Assembly: GCA_902798675.1 (NCBI GenBank)
Contig: CADBXQ010000015.1
Location: 911 to 23,143, forward strand
DNA: 22,233 bases
Direction: 5' to 3'
Source: Oscillospiraceae bacterium
GTDB taxonomy: Bacteria > Bacillota > Clostridia > Oscillospirales > Ruminococcaceae
Both the position numbers and the translations under genes were made by a program. The notes under the pieces were generated by a model that did not search any database, was not told where the DNA came from, and saw only the letters and a list, made by a program, of their open reading frames with translations. Positions 12,828 to 21,536 of the stretch are shown here, one piece after another. Each line of letters opens with the position of its first letter. Position 1 is the stretch's first letter.

Positions 12828-14225
12828 CTAAATGTTTAATTTTTTTATCGCGGCTTCGGCCACGCTTTTGACCTTTTCATGATAGCGATTTTTGAAGAAA
12901 AAGCACGCAGCCAGATCTTTTGAAAAATAATCCGATCCGCCATTTGCAACAGCAAGCCCCCGACATCCGCCACCACAAGCAAGCCTGTGTTTGCAATTAG
13001 CACACTCTGAGTTGCGTTCAAAATAATCCTTAAGCCTATAGTCTATAACCTTCATATAATATGAATCATTCAAAATTTCTTCTAATTTAGTATTTGGAAT
13101 TTTGGCGAATTTATTCTTAAAAGTGGTGTTTGCAAGGACAACACACGGCAAAACATCTCCGCTTGGACTGATATATAGAGAATTTCTAGCATGCCCACAA
13201 ACTGATCTTTGAAGATCATCAACTTTATTACTGTGCTTTGTATATGGGATTGAATATTTAACAGAATTTTTTTCACACAAAAAGCATCCATCAAGCATCA
13301 GTGATATTGGCATTTTATTTTCAAAAAATTGCCTGACATATTCAAGATAGCAGTCATACACTTGCTTTGTCGACAAGGCATATTCTGAAGAAAATTTAGA
13401 CCAATTTCCCAAAGCAACAGCAGGACTCACCTTCAACCGTTTGCAGCCTAGTTTAGCCAATTCCAGCATTGTTTCACAAAACGCATCTTTATTTTTTTTA
13501 TGAATACACATCTGCGCCGTCGTCTCAAAGTCCATTTTTTGGCATATTTTAAACGCATTTATCACAGCTTCTTGAGCTCCCTCAACCCCTCTGATCCAGT
13601 CATGAAAGCCTTTTCCATCATAGCTCATGTGGATTTTAGGGCGAAGATTTTTTGACCTAATTTTTTCCAACAAATCAGCAGTTATCAAGCGGCCATTAGT
13701 GTAAATTGATAAAATATTTATGTCTGCTTTGGAGAGTTCATCAACAATTTCAAAAAAGTCATTCCGAACAAGCGGCTCTCCTCCAGTCAAAGAAATGTTA
13801 TATATCCCACATTTTTTCAGCTCATTCACTATCTTTTTTATTTCATCCAAACAAAGTTCGCCAAATTTTGCCTCCGGGGCAGACATAAAACAATGTCTAC
13901 ATTTGTAGTTACATCGGCATGTTATCGACCATTGAGCTTGAGCCATATATCTCGAAGGGAAAAATTTATATTCTTGCTTTTTATTCAATCTTCGGGGCCT
14001 GGCCATTTTTTCAACAATTCCCCGCTTTAAAAGCCCTTCAAGCCTATGCTGGTCTTCAGGCGGCAACTTTTGAGCTTCAAAGTCTCGCTCTCCACCACAC
14101 TTAAGGATCACCAAAAACGTCTTTTGGTCAAAAAAGTGAGTTTTATGTGAATCCGAGTCATATAAGGCAAACGGGAGCAGCTTCCATCCCCTGAGTAAAA
14201 AATTGTCTTTCACACGGTAGTACAT
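12828..14225 (-). CDS. SPASM radical SAM peptide-modifying enzyme
   Basis: A 465-residue enzyme. Residues 1-90 look like a PqqD-type leader-recognition domain (LRGWKLLPFALYDSD, GLLKRGIVEKM). The radical SAM cluster motif CNYKCRHC is at 105-112, CxxxCxxC, followed by SLTGGEPL. The C-terminal SPASM domain has its seven cysteines: CGHARNSLYISPSGDVLPC (C-x12-G-x4-C), CANCKHRLACGGGC (CxxC-x5-C-x3-C) and a last one in DLAACFFF, so it should carry two auxiliary 4Fe-4S clusters. It is predicted to modify precursor side chains or backbone on the leader. Since cores have at most one Cys, intramolecular Cys-Cys products are ruled out; thioether, carbon-carbon or epimerisation chemistry remains open. The ATG after GGGAG is chosen over the preceding TTG. 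Confidence 0.9.
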   Translation of the reverse strand: MYYRVKDNFLLRGWKLLPFALYDSDSHKTHFFDQKTFLVILKCGGERDFEAQKLPPEDQHRLEGLLKRGIVEKMARPRRLNKKQEYKFFPSRYMAQAQWSITCRCNYKCRHCFMSAPEAKFGELCLDEIKKIVNELKKCGIYNISLTGGEPLVRNDFFEIVDELSKADINILSIYTNGRLITADLLEKIRSKNLRPKIHMSYDGKGFHDWIRGVEGAQEAVINAFKICQKMDFETTAQMCIHKKNKDAFCETMLELAKLGCKRLKVSPAVALGNWSKFSSEYALSTKQVYDCYLEYVRQFFENKMPISLMLDGCFLCEKNSVKYSIPYTKHSNKVDDLQRSVCGHARNSLYISPSGDVLPCVVLANTTFKNKFAKIPNTKLEEILNDSYYMKVIDYRLKDYFERNSECANCKHRLACGGGCRGLAVANGGSDYFSKDLAACFFFKNRYHEKVKSVAEAAIKKLNI

Positions 14226-14303
14226 CAACTGCTCCCTTCATGCTTGCAATATAAATATTTACTTTTTTCCCATAAAAACGCCTTATCGGTTCAAAAGATC
14301 AAA

Positions 14304-16517
14304 TCAACCCTCTTGTTCAGATTCGTTCGAATCGCCTTTGTTAAGCCTTTGTCGTTCAACCAGTTCAGCAAAGAAACCATTTTTTGCAATCAGCTCATCA
14401 TAGGTTCCGTCTTCAATGATTTTTCCTTTATCCAGAACGATTATTCTGTCACACTGCTTGATTGTTGACAATCTGTGGGCAATGACAAGCCTTGTGCATT
14501 TTAGGCCATCCAGAGACTCTGAAACCTTCTTTTGAGTTAAATTGTCAAGCGCAGACGTTGCCTCATCAAACATCAAAACCTTCGGCCTTGGAGCAATCGC
14601 CCTCGCGATCATCAACCTCTGACGCTGTCCTCCGGAAATTCCTCCGCCGCCTTCTGAAACAATTGTGTTCATTCCCATGGGCATGTGACGAATATCATCC
14701 GCCATTCCAGCCATTTCAGCTGCTTCCCACGCGTCATCCATCGTTAACTGTGGCGCCGAAATGGTAATATTTGAAAACACATCTCCCTGAAACAATTTTC
14801 CATTTTGCATAACAACGCCGATTTTTCGCCTCAAAGACCGCAAATCTATCGTTTGGAGATCCTTTCCATCAAAATAGACCGATCCTTTTTTCGGAGTTTC
14901 AAATCCCAAAATCAGCCTCATTAGGGTTGATTTTCCGCAACCTGTTTTTCCGGTTATGGCGACATATTGACCAGGCCTAATTTTTAGCGAAACATCGTCC
15001 AAAATTGGAGGCATGCTCTCATCATAACCAAATGTCACGTTATTTATTTCTATTCCGCCAGAGATTCTTGTTAAAACTTTCTTTCCCTGAGAAACTTCGG
15101 GAAGAGCTTCAAGAATCGGCTTAACCATCTCCATAATTGGCCGTATTTTAGCAATATCCAGCGCAACCCCTGCCATTGTGCCAAAAGCTCCAGAGACCAT
15201 TCCATAAGCTGTGGTGAATGCATAGTAGTCCGCAACAGATACATTGCTTGTGACTGCGAAATAGTACAGAACAATGCTTCCAATCAGACCAATTGCCGTT
15301 GTGATAACAGAGTGGACTTTTATGAAAACAGGAGGGTTATACGCAAGCTGTGCCTGTTTTGAATATTTATCGGCCCAGCGAGAAAATGCTCTCTTTTCAG
15401 CTCCAGAAAGCCTGATCTTTTGAATTCCAGATATTAAAGCATATGTCATTCCGTGGGCTTCTGAAGAAATCGTCATTTGTTTTACTAAAATCTTCATTTG
15501 AAGCAAAGCCGCCGCAGCTCCAATGGCAACAGTTGAGATGATAATCAAAAGCGAGGGAATAACAAGTGCGGGCGCATATGCAAAAATCTGAGTAATATAA
15601 ACGAGTGAAAACAACGCATTTATTCCAGCCTGCAAAACATTTGTTATCAGCATTTTACAAAGCTCGTTTATTGTTTGGGTTCTTGAAGAAAGTTCACCTG
15701 CGAAAAAAAAAAAAAAAAAGTTAGCCGGCAAAGACAAAACCCTCATCATCGTCGCAACCTGAACGGTTATATTCATTTTTGTTATTATTCGCGTGTTTAT
15801 AACTCCATTAATTATCGACAACATGTGACTGCTCAAGATGACTGCAGCCAAAAATACCGTGACAGCGGCCAAAAGCTGCATACTGTGATTCTCGATAACA
15901 TATGAAAAGATAATGTTGTTAACTTTAGGAGTTAACGTTCCAATCAGCGTCACAACCAACGCACAACCCGCCATGAGGGCAAAATCCGCCGTTGAAAGCG
16001 ACTGAACCATATATTGAAAAAGATCCTTAAGCCCCAATTTTTTCAGAGGGAAAGGTTTATAAAAAACCATGGCTTCTTCTTCAAAAAGCTCTTCAACACG
16101 CCCAGTAACTCTGTGTTTTTTCCCGGTGTCTGGGTCAATAAAGCTATAGCCAGTTATTCCGCTTGGAATCAGAGCAACTATGTGGCCATCGCTCTTTCTT
16201 AAAGCAATCATCGCTCCTATTGCGTCCTTATGCCATCCTTTGACCAATTTAACAGTCCTTCTCATGATTCCATGGGGCCTGAGCAAAAACTCAATTTGTT
16301 CATCAACATTTTGTATTTCATCCGGAACATCCTGAATTTTAATATGATAATACTTTAGTATTTCATCAACCGCGTCTTTAGTCACCTGCATATTATCGCT
16401 AAGCGCTGTTTGAACTTTTCGGCCCATAACAGATCCGGCGATATTGACGAAAGCATCAGCAAACACAGCATCATCGACACGTTTACGCTGTTTAATCTGT
16501 TCATCAAACCAACTCAT
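14304..16517 (-). CDS. NHLM-type ABC transporter, ATP-binding/permease protein (no active protease)
   Basis: A 737-residue exporter half. The N-terminal 150 residues (MSWFDEQIKQRKRVDD and onward) resemble the degenerate cytoplasmic domain of the second NHLM transporter and lack the C39 cysteine. About five to six membrane helices follow at roughly 170-440. The nucleotide-binding domain has GKTGCGKST (Walker A), GGISGGQRQR (signature) and VLMFDEATSALD (Walker B). It is expected to form a heterodimer with, or work beside, the peptidase-containing transporter encoded just upstream. The ATG is preceded by GGGGGA; an upstream GTG overlapping the previous stop is rejected. The motif run LPANFFFFFFAGELSSR is abnormal, see the homopolymer entry. 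A 78-base gap without features separates it from the radical SAM gene. Confidence 0.9.
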   Translation of the reverse strand: MSWFDEQIKQRKRVDDAVFADAFVNIAGSVMGRKVQTALSDNMQVTKDAVDEILKYYHIKIQDVPDEIQNVDEQIEFLLRPHGIMRRTVKLVKGWHKDAIGAMIALRKSDGHIVALIPSGITGYSFIDPDTGKKHRVTGRVEELFEEEAMVFYKPFPLKKLGLKDLFQYMVQSLSTADFALMAGCALVVTLIGTLTPKVNNIIFSYVIENHSMQLLAAVTVFLAAVILSSHMLSIINGVINTRIITKMNITVQVATMMRVLSLPANFFFFFFAGELSSRTQTINELCKMLITNVLQAGINALFSLVYITQIFAYAPALVIPSLLIIISTVAIGAAAALLQMKILVKQMTISSEAHGMTYALISGIQKIRLSGAEKRAFSRWADKYSKQAQLAYNPPVFIKVHSVITTAIGLIGSIVLYYFAVTSNVSVADYYAFTTAYGMVSGAFGTMAGVALDIAKIRPIMEMVKPILEALPEVSQGKKVLTRISGGIEINNVTFGYDESMPPILDDVSLKIRPGQYVAITGKTGCGKSTLMRLILGFETPKKGSVYFDGKDLQTIDLRSLRRKIGVVMQNGKLFQGDVFSNITISAPQLTMDDAWEAAEMAGMADDIRHMPMGMNTIVSEGGGGISGGQRQRLMIARAIAPRPKVLMFDEATSALDNLTQKKVSESLDGLKCTRLVIAHRLSTIKQCDRIIVLDKGKIIEDGTYDELIAKNGFFAELVERQRLNKGDSNESEQEG
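15703..15719 (-). repeat. 17-base T homopolymer inside the transporter gene
   Basis: Seventeen A on the plus strand, T in the coding strand, encode most of six Phe in a row. In the sister transporter the aligned segment reads FFSQRMAG, here FFFFFFAG, so the length is kept but four residues are replaced. Such a run is prone to slippage and to sequencing error. Confidence 0.95.
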
Positions 16518-16530
16518 CTCATATCCCCCT

Positions 16531-18717
16531 TTATTCACTAGATACTAGCTGTGTGTAATATCCACCATTAGCATATAACTCTTCATGAGTTCCTCTTTCA
16601 ATAACATTCCCTCTGTCCATAACAATTATTTCATCACAATCACGAATGGTTGAAAGACGGTGTGCGACAACTATGCAGGTTATACCTCTTTCTTTTATTG
16701 CCTTAACAACCTCATATTCTGTTCTTGCGTCAAGAGCAGAAGTCGCTTCGTCGAGGATTATTATGGTTGGGTCCTGGGCCAAAACTCTGGCAATTTCCAT
16801 ACGCTGCCTTTGTCCTCCAGAAAAGTCTTTTCCGCCTTCAATAATTTTGTGATTATATCCTCCGTCACGATGCATAATGTCAGCATGAATCTGGGCATCA
16901 CGAGCGGCCATTATCATTTCAAAATCTTCAATTGAATCGTCCCACATCTTTATGTTGTGTGCAATTGTGTCTTCAAACATGATAATGTCTTGGTCAACAA
17001 CCGACAAAGAGCCCGCAAAAACCGTCCTCTCAATGTCTTTGATTGGCTTTCCGTCAAAAAGTATTTCTCCGCTCCAAGGCTGATATAACCCTGAAATCAA
17101 TTTTGAAAGCGTCGATTTTCCGCAGCCAGAAGTTCCAACAAACGCAACCCTGTCTCCGGGCTTCAAATTCAGGTTAAAGTCCTTAACAAGAGGCTGGGCA
17201 AGCCTTGAATAGCCAAATGTCACGTTTTTGAGCTGAATATTTCCGGATAATTTATCATATTCTTTGCTTGCGTCTAGTTCGCGCTCTTGGTCTAAAAGGA
17301 CATCGGTAGGATACTGCATAACGTCTTCAATTCGCTCCATTTCCGTTCGCATTTCCTGCATTGTCTGGGCAGCAGATATAAGCTGCGTCATGGGGGCATT
17401 AAAAGAGCCTAAAAATCCTTGGAACATCATGACCATACCAACCGTGAATTCCCCTTGAATGACCAGATATGCGCCCAAAATCACAACAGCACTTGAACTT
17501 AAAGTTGAAAACAACGTTGGGAGCATTCCCAGGTATTGGTCGATTTTGCTATATCTGACAGTTTGAGTGTTGACGCTTGCCTGATAGCCAGACCATTTAG
17601 TGAAAAATCCGTTTTCAGCTCCGCTTGCTTTAATTGTTTCAATCATTTCAATTCCAGCAACCGTCGTTCCGGCAAGCTTTCCTGAATCTCTCATTTGAAT
17701 TCTTGTTATGTTGATTCGCTTTTTGGAAATTATGTTTGAAAGGAATATGTTGATGACGACTGAAGATATTCCAACCAGAGTTAATAAAATGCTATATCTA
17801 ATCATGACAACCAAATAAAACACCATCATCACCGTGTTTATTGTTATTGGAACAAGGGTGACTATGAGTTTTTCTGCTATTGAAGCGTTGGACTGCTGGC
17901 GCATTTGAATGTCTCCCGCCATCCTCTGCGAGAAGAATTCCATAGGCATGCGCAAAACCTTCCAAATAAATGATGTGCTTCCGACTGCAGATAATTTGCC
18001 GTTTATTCGCATTGAATATATCGCGCGGATCCATTCAACGACCAGTTTTATGACTGCAAAGCCCGACAGCGCAAACAAGAACGGAACAAGCCAGTCTGGA
18101 TTTTGCTTTGTCAGAAGTCGATCCAAAAATATCCTGTTAAAGCCAGGATTGATGATTCCCATCAGAGAGCCTATAACCGTTGTTAAAATAACGAAAGCAA
18201 TTGCAGTTCCAGTTCCTTTCAATTGTTTAACTGCGAATTCAAAAATGCTCTTTGGCTTTCCGCCAGGCTCAAAGCTCTCAGTTGGCTCAAACATCAAGCA
18301 TATTCCCGTGAAGCTTTCGTCAAACTCTTTCATTGGCACTTTAACAGTCCCTCTTGCAGGGTCGTTAAGATATGCCGTGTCTCCCTTAAATCCATCCAAA
18401 ACAACAAAGTGATTAAAGTTCCAGTGGATTATGCAGGGAAATTTGCCTCTTTTCTTCAAATCTTCTGGTTCATAGCGAAAGCCTTTCGCGCTCAGCCCAT
18501 AGTTTCTGGCAGCCGTCATAATATTTTTCGCATTAGAACCGTCACGAGAAACTCCACAATCAACCCTAACCTGCTCCAGCGGAATCCATTTGCCATAGTA
18601 TGCAAGTATCATGGTTAGAGACGCCGCTCCGCACTCCAAAGCTTCCATCTGCATAACAACAGGGACCTTAGCTTTGCCGTGCTGAACGGGTTTTTTTAAA
18701 CTCTTAACGCTACTCAA
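16531..18717 (-). CDS. NHLM-type peptidase-containing ABC transporter (PCAT)
   Basis: A 728-residue exporter that cuts leaders and moves peptides across the membrane. Its C39 cysteine peptidase domain covers residues 1-140 with C29 (ALECGAASL), H103 (NFNHFVVL) and D119 (LNDPARG), a complete catalytic triad. Membrane helices occupy about 165-450. The ATPase domain has VGTSGCGKST, DFSGGQRQR and IIILDEATSALD. The substrates are predicted to be the neighbouring double-glycine precursors. The start is TTG, nine bases after AGGAG; the next ATG (residue 22) would remove part of the peptidase domain. The gene lies between the membrane-fusion protein and the second transporter. Confidence 0.93.
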   Translation of the reverse strand: MSSVKSLKKPVQHGKAKVPVVMQMEALECGAASLTMILAYYGKWIPLEQVRVDCGVSRDGSNAKNIMTAARNYGLSAKGFRYEPEDLKKRGKFPCIIHWNFNHFVVLDGFKGDTAYLNDPARGTVKVPMKEFDESFTGICLMFEPTESFEPGGKPKSIFEFAVKQLKGTGTAIAFVILTTVIGSLMGIINPGFNRIFLDRLLTKQNPDWLVPFLFALSGFAVIKLVVEWIRAIYSMRINGKLSAVGSTSFIWKVLRMPMEFFSQRMAGDIQMRQQSNASIAEKLIVTLVPITINTVMMVFYLVVMIRYSILLTLVGISSVVINIFLSNIISKKRINITRIQMRDSGKLAGTTVAGIEMIETIKASGAENGFFTKWSGYQASVNTQTVRYSKIDQYLGMLPTLFSTLSSSAVVILGAYLVIQGEFTVGMVMMFQGFLGSFNAPMTQLISAAQTMQEMRTEMERIEDVMQYPTDVLLDQERELDASKEYDKLSGNIQLKNVTFGYSRLAQPLVKDFNLNLKPGDRVAFVGTSGCGKSTLSKLISGLYQPWSGEILFDGKPIKDIERTVFAGSLSVVDQDIIMFEDTIAHNIKMWDDSIEDFEMIMAARDAQIHADIMHRDGGYNHKIIEGGKDFSGGQRQRMEIARVLAQDPTIIILDEATSALDARTEYEVVKAIKERGITCIVVAHRLSTIRDCDEIIVMDRGNVIERGTHEELYANGGYYTQLVSSE

Positions 18718-18735
18718 CGATAATCACTCCTTTGC

Positions 18736-19233
18736 TCATTTTAAAATGAAGGACATTGGGGAAACGCTCTCAACTGTTATGCTTGTGTCATATACACCAT
18801 CCTCAAGCGGAGCATTAACCAAAACATCGCAGGCCCAATCGTCTTCTTCCAATCCGCTTTTGTGCATCGCGTAAAGATGTGGCTCGGTTTCATTAGTTTC
18901 ATATTCTTCTTCGTCAATTTCTATTGGCATTTTAGCAACAGATGCTATGGGATATTCTTTGCCTTCAATGGTGATTTTGGTGTCTTGAGTTAATCTTGCT
19001 AGGTCTTTTTCCTGAAGATAACAATGAACAGTTCCATCTTTGCAGTATCCTCCGCCTTTAATCACTGTGTCGAGTTTTCCAAAAACTCCCCAGACGCAAA
19101 TTCCAATCAGCAAAATGACAACAGCAGATATAACCATCCAAACTGCTGGATTTGAGACTTTTATATAGTCATTAAGCTGTTCTGGCGAAGAAACCCTGTC
19201 CATACTCTTTTTTCTAAAAACACTTTCTGCCAT
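18736..19233 (-). CDS. NHLM-type secretion protein (short HlyD-like membrane-fusion protein)
   Basis: A 165-residue protein with the arrangement of NHLM secretion proteins: a basic N-terminus (FRKKSMDRVSSPEQLNDYIK), one membrane helix near 30-50 (VWMVISAVVILLIGICVWGV), then an outside beta-rich domain starting GKLDTVIKGGGYCKDG. It lacks the long coiled coil of full HlyD proteins, as expected in a cell without outer membrane. It should pair with the two ABC transporters encoded next and help guide peptides out. GGGGG precedes the ATG by eight bases; 18 bases separate it from the next gene. Confidence 0.85.
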   Translation of the reverse strand: MAESVFRKKSMDRVSSPEQLNDYIKVSNPAVWMVISAVVILLIGICVWGVFGKLDTVIKGGGYCKDGTVHCYLQEKDLARLTQDTKITIEGKEYPIASVAKMPIEIDEEEYETNETEPHLYAMHKSGLEEDDWACDVLVNAPLEDGVYDTSITVESVSPMSFILK

Positions 19234-19254
19234 TTCTACAACCCCCTAAATAAT

Positions 19255-19662
19255 TCACATTTTCTTTTTCATGGTAAGAATATTTTTACCACTTTTATAG
19301 TCATAAATTAGTTCATCGAAAAATTTTTTTGCTATATATATTCCCAGTCCACCAATAGGCCTCTTGTCAGCTGATAGTTTAATGTTTGGATCCTCCTTTT
19401 CAATTGGATTATACTTGATCCCGCTGTCTATGAAAACTATGGAAACAACATTTGACTCAGCCGCAAAAGACACCCTAATTTTAACCTCGCCATCACCCCC
19501 TTCATAGGCATAACTTGCAATATTTACAAAAATTTCTTCAACCGCAACCAAAACTTGAGACTTAGCCTTGTTTTTGCAATTTCTGAGGTCTAGCTCTTCT
19601 TCAACAAAATCAAGAACTTTGTATAAATTATCAACTTGAGCCTTCAAGATTATCTCTTTCAA
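19255..19662 (-). CDS. RsbW/SpoIIAB-like serine kinase or anti-sigma factor
   Basis: A 135-residue GHKL ATPase domain protein. The N-box is in LVAVEEIFVNIASYAYEG, the G1 box in VFIDSGIKYNP and the G2 box in RPIGGLGIYIAKKFFDEL, all intact. In partner-switching systems such proteins bind a sigma factor or phosphorylate a STAS antagonist. I place the start at the TTG eight bases after GGGGGG, giving MKEIILKAQVDNLYKVLDFV. A longer frame would read into the phosphatase gene out of phase. The gene overlaps the phosphatase by 32 bases, so the two are translationally coupled. No STAS protein or sigma factor is present in the window. Confidence 0.8.
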   Translation of the reverse strand: MKEIILKAQVDNLYKVLDFVEEELDLRNCKNKAKSQVLVAVEEIFVNIASYAYEGGDGEVKIRVSFAAESNVVSIVFIDSGIKYNPIEKEDPNIKLSADKRPIGGLGIYIAKKFFDELIYDYKSGKNILTMKKKM

Positions 19663-21421
19663 TGCGCGGGCCCCCCTTGCCATAATATTTAAAACAAAGC
19701 ATAGTGATGTCGTCAAATTGGGGAGCGCCATCAACAAATTTGTCAACATCTTTTCTGACAATTGCCAAAGTTTCCGTCGTTGAAGCAGATGTGTCTCTAT
19801 TTAAAGATTCAATCAGCCCCTTTTCACCAAACAATTCCCCTTCAGAATTTGTTGCTTCAGTCACTCCATCGGTGTAGACATATAAAGAGTCGCCTGGATT
19901 GAGCTTAAAACCATTCTCTCTAAAGTTTGTCCACTCCATTGTCGCAACCGCTGGAGAATGTTTGCTTTTGATGAGTTCATATTTTTCGCCATTTCGGCAA
20001 ATCGCTGGATATTCATGGCCTGCGTTAGACTCGATTCCCTCTCCTGTTGCCAGATCAAATATCGCAAACCAAACAGTCACAAAAAATCCTTCTCTGTTAT
20101 TGTTACAAAGCTGTTCATTAACATATTTCAAAACTTCAGCCGTGCTGTAGTTGCCTTCGGAGCCGTCTAAAATCGCCTTATCTTTAATTAAAGTTTTAGC
20201 TATGACCATAAAAAGCGCCGCAGGGACACCTTTCCCCGAAACATCCGCCATGACAAGCCCTAAATGATTATTGTCAACAAAGAAGAAGTCATAAAAATCT
20301 CCTCCAACCTCCTTTGCTGGTGACATGCTTGCAGTCAAGGAAAACTCGTTTCGGTTTGGAAATGGTGGGAATATGGAAGGAAGCATGTCTGCTTGAATGT
20401 GGGTTGCAACCCCAAGCTCGGATTTTATGCGTTCTTCTTCCGCGGTGACATTTACTAAATTTTCAATATATTTTTCGGTGTCGATTTCCATTTGTAATAC
20501 GCTTTTTGCAAGCAGCTCAATTTCATCGCCCGTTTTTATATTTTTTAGCTCTTCGGAGACTTTAGTGTTGTCGGAAACAAATTTTCTAACCTCAGCAGAA
20601 ATAGACAAAATAGGCTTGACAAAACGCCGAGAAATAACCGCCACAGCTATTAAAACCAACGCAACAACTATTATCAAAGAAACAAAAATCGTCCACAAAA
20701 TGAAGCTGGAAACATCTTTTTCATAATCCTCAACCAGAACTTCAGCAAAAACAAATGCAACATTAACCTCATCAACTTTTATCGGAATAATCGAAGTTAT
20801 GAGATGGCCATAGTTTGCATTGCTAACAAAGGGTTCATATGCATTTTTGTTTCCGGATTTTGCGGCTAAATCAACTTGAACTCCCCCAGGATATGGATAT
20901 CCCAAAGCTCGAGCAACCTTGTCAAACGCCTCCCCAGCAGCGTCGTCTCTTGTCCTGCCAACAACCTTAAACCTGCAATAATCTTTAACATAAACGATAT
21001 GCGAATGGCCCCCTGAGATTATTAGCGCGAGAAACGGCGGCTTTAAATTTTGATTTGAAAGATAGGCCGATGCTATGTGTGAACGAAGATGGTGGACAGC
21101 GATAAGCGGCTTTTTCAGGGCAAAACTGAGGCCTTTAGCATAGCTCACCCCAACCAGCAAAGACCCAATGAGCCCTGGCGCAAAAGTGACTGCGACCGCG
21201 TCAATTTCTGAAAAATCGAGATTTGCTTTTTTAAGACAGATTTTTCCAACCTGGCTGATGGACTCGCAGTGGCGCCTGGAAGCGATTTCCGGAACAACTC
21301 CTCCATACAGACAATGTTCTTGAATTTGAGTTGCAACAGTTGAAGATATGATTTTTCGCCCGTTTTCAACGACTGCTGCTGCTGTTTCATCACACGATGT
21401 TTCTATTGCAAAAACTTTCAT
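19631..21421 (-). CDS. tsaD: Fusion: N-terminal half of TsaD joined to a truncated membrane SpoIIE-type phosphatase
   Basis: A 596-residue frame. Residues 1-195 are TsaD, the tRNA t6A37 threonylcarbamoyl transferase subunit: MKVFAIETSCDETAAAVVE, the metal-binding HHLRSHIASAY, SGGHSHIVYV and GRTRDDAAGEAFDKVARALG. TsaD is normally about 340 residues; the second half, with its C-terminal GGVAAN and SGLK-type motifs, is absent. From about 197 the sequence becomes the end of an extracellular sensor domain (YGHLITSIIPI), a membrane helix (240-263), a HAMP-like linker and a complete PP2C/SpoIIE phosphatase domain with EVGGDFYDFF, MADVSGKGVPAALFM and YTDGVTEA. The phosphatase lacks its own start, first helix and most of its sensor. 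TsaD function is therefore expected to be lost; the phosphatase domain may still act. GGGGTGAG precedes the ATG. A real deletion or an assembly join would both explain it. Confidence 0.85.
   Translation of the reverse strand: MKVFAIETSCDETAAAVVENGRKIISSTVATQIQEHCLYGGVVPEIASRRHCESISQVGKICLKKANLDFSEIDAVAVTFAPGLIGSLLVGVSYAKGLSFALKKPLIAVHHLRSHIASAYLSNQNLKPPFLALIISGGHSHIVYVKDYCRFKVVGRTRDDAAGEAFDKVARALGYPYPGGVQVDLAAKSGNKNAYEPFVSNANYGHLITSIIPIKVDEVNVAFVFAEVLVEDYEKDVSSFILWTIFVSLIIVVALVLIAVAVISRRFVKPILSISAEVRKFVSDNTKVSEELKNIKTGDEIELLAKSVLQMEIDTEKYIENLVNVTAEEERIKSELGVATHIQADMLPSIFPPFPNRNEFSLTASMSPAKEVGGDFYDFFFVDNNHLGLVMADVSGKGVPAALFMVIAKTLIKDKAILDGSEGNYSTAEVLKYVNEQLCNNNREGFFVTVWFAIFDLATGEGIESNAGHEYPAICRNGEKYELIKSKHSPAVATMEWTNFRENGFKLNPGDSLYVYTDGVTEATNSEGELFGEKGLIESLNRDTSASTTETLAIVRKDVDKFVDGAPQFDDITMLCFKYYGKGGPRIERDNLEGSS
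20831..20850 (-). other. Junction between tsaD and phosphatase sequence
   Basis: The change of homology falls at residues 191-197, KNAYEP. TsaD proteins usually read GNxxAYxFP here, so NAYE can still be TsaD and P may be the first phosphatase codon, or NAYE is shared by both. No long repeat is visible at the joint, only possible short microhomology around GCATATGAA. Confidence 0.6.
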
Positions 21422-21439
21422 TAAACTCACCCCAAAAAC

Positions 21440-21468
21440 AATTTATGAAAAAAATCGAAATTTGTCAA
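21440..21468 (-). promoter_or_regulatory. Promoter candidate for the tsaD fusion gene
   Basis: On the minus strand a perfect TTGACA and TAAATT are 17 bases apart. The expected transcript start lies only about 12 bases before the ATG, at the edge of the ribosome site, so the leader would be very short. If used, it would place the phosphatase and the following export genes under a housekeeping promoter. Confidence 0.4.
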
Positions 21469-21536
21469 CAGCGTCTGGGGTCAAAAAATGTCTAATAGAT
21501 TTAAAATATGTAAAATATGGAAGAAATTTTGGGCTT

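Noticed and set aside
12800..14225. Radical SAM enzyme as an anaerobic sulfatase maturase
   Set aside because: The N-terminal leader-recognition-like region and adjacent precursor peptides fit a RiPP enzyme better, and no sulfatase is nearby.
19663..19761. Longer N-terminus for the RsbW-like protein
   Set aside because: The extra residues are an out-of-phase reading of the phosphatase end, and the TTG start has a ribosome site at the right distance.
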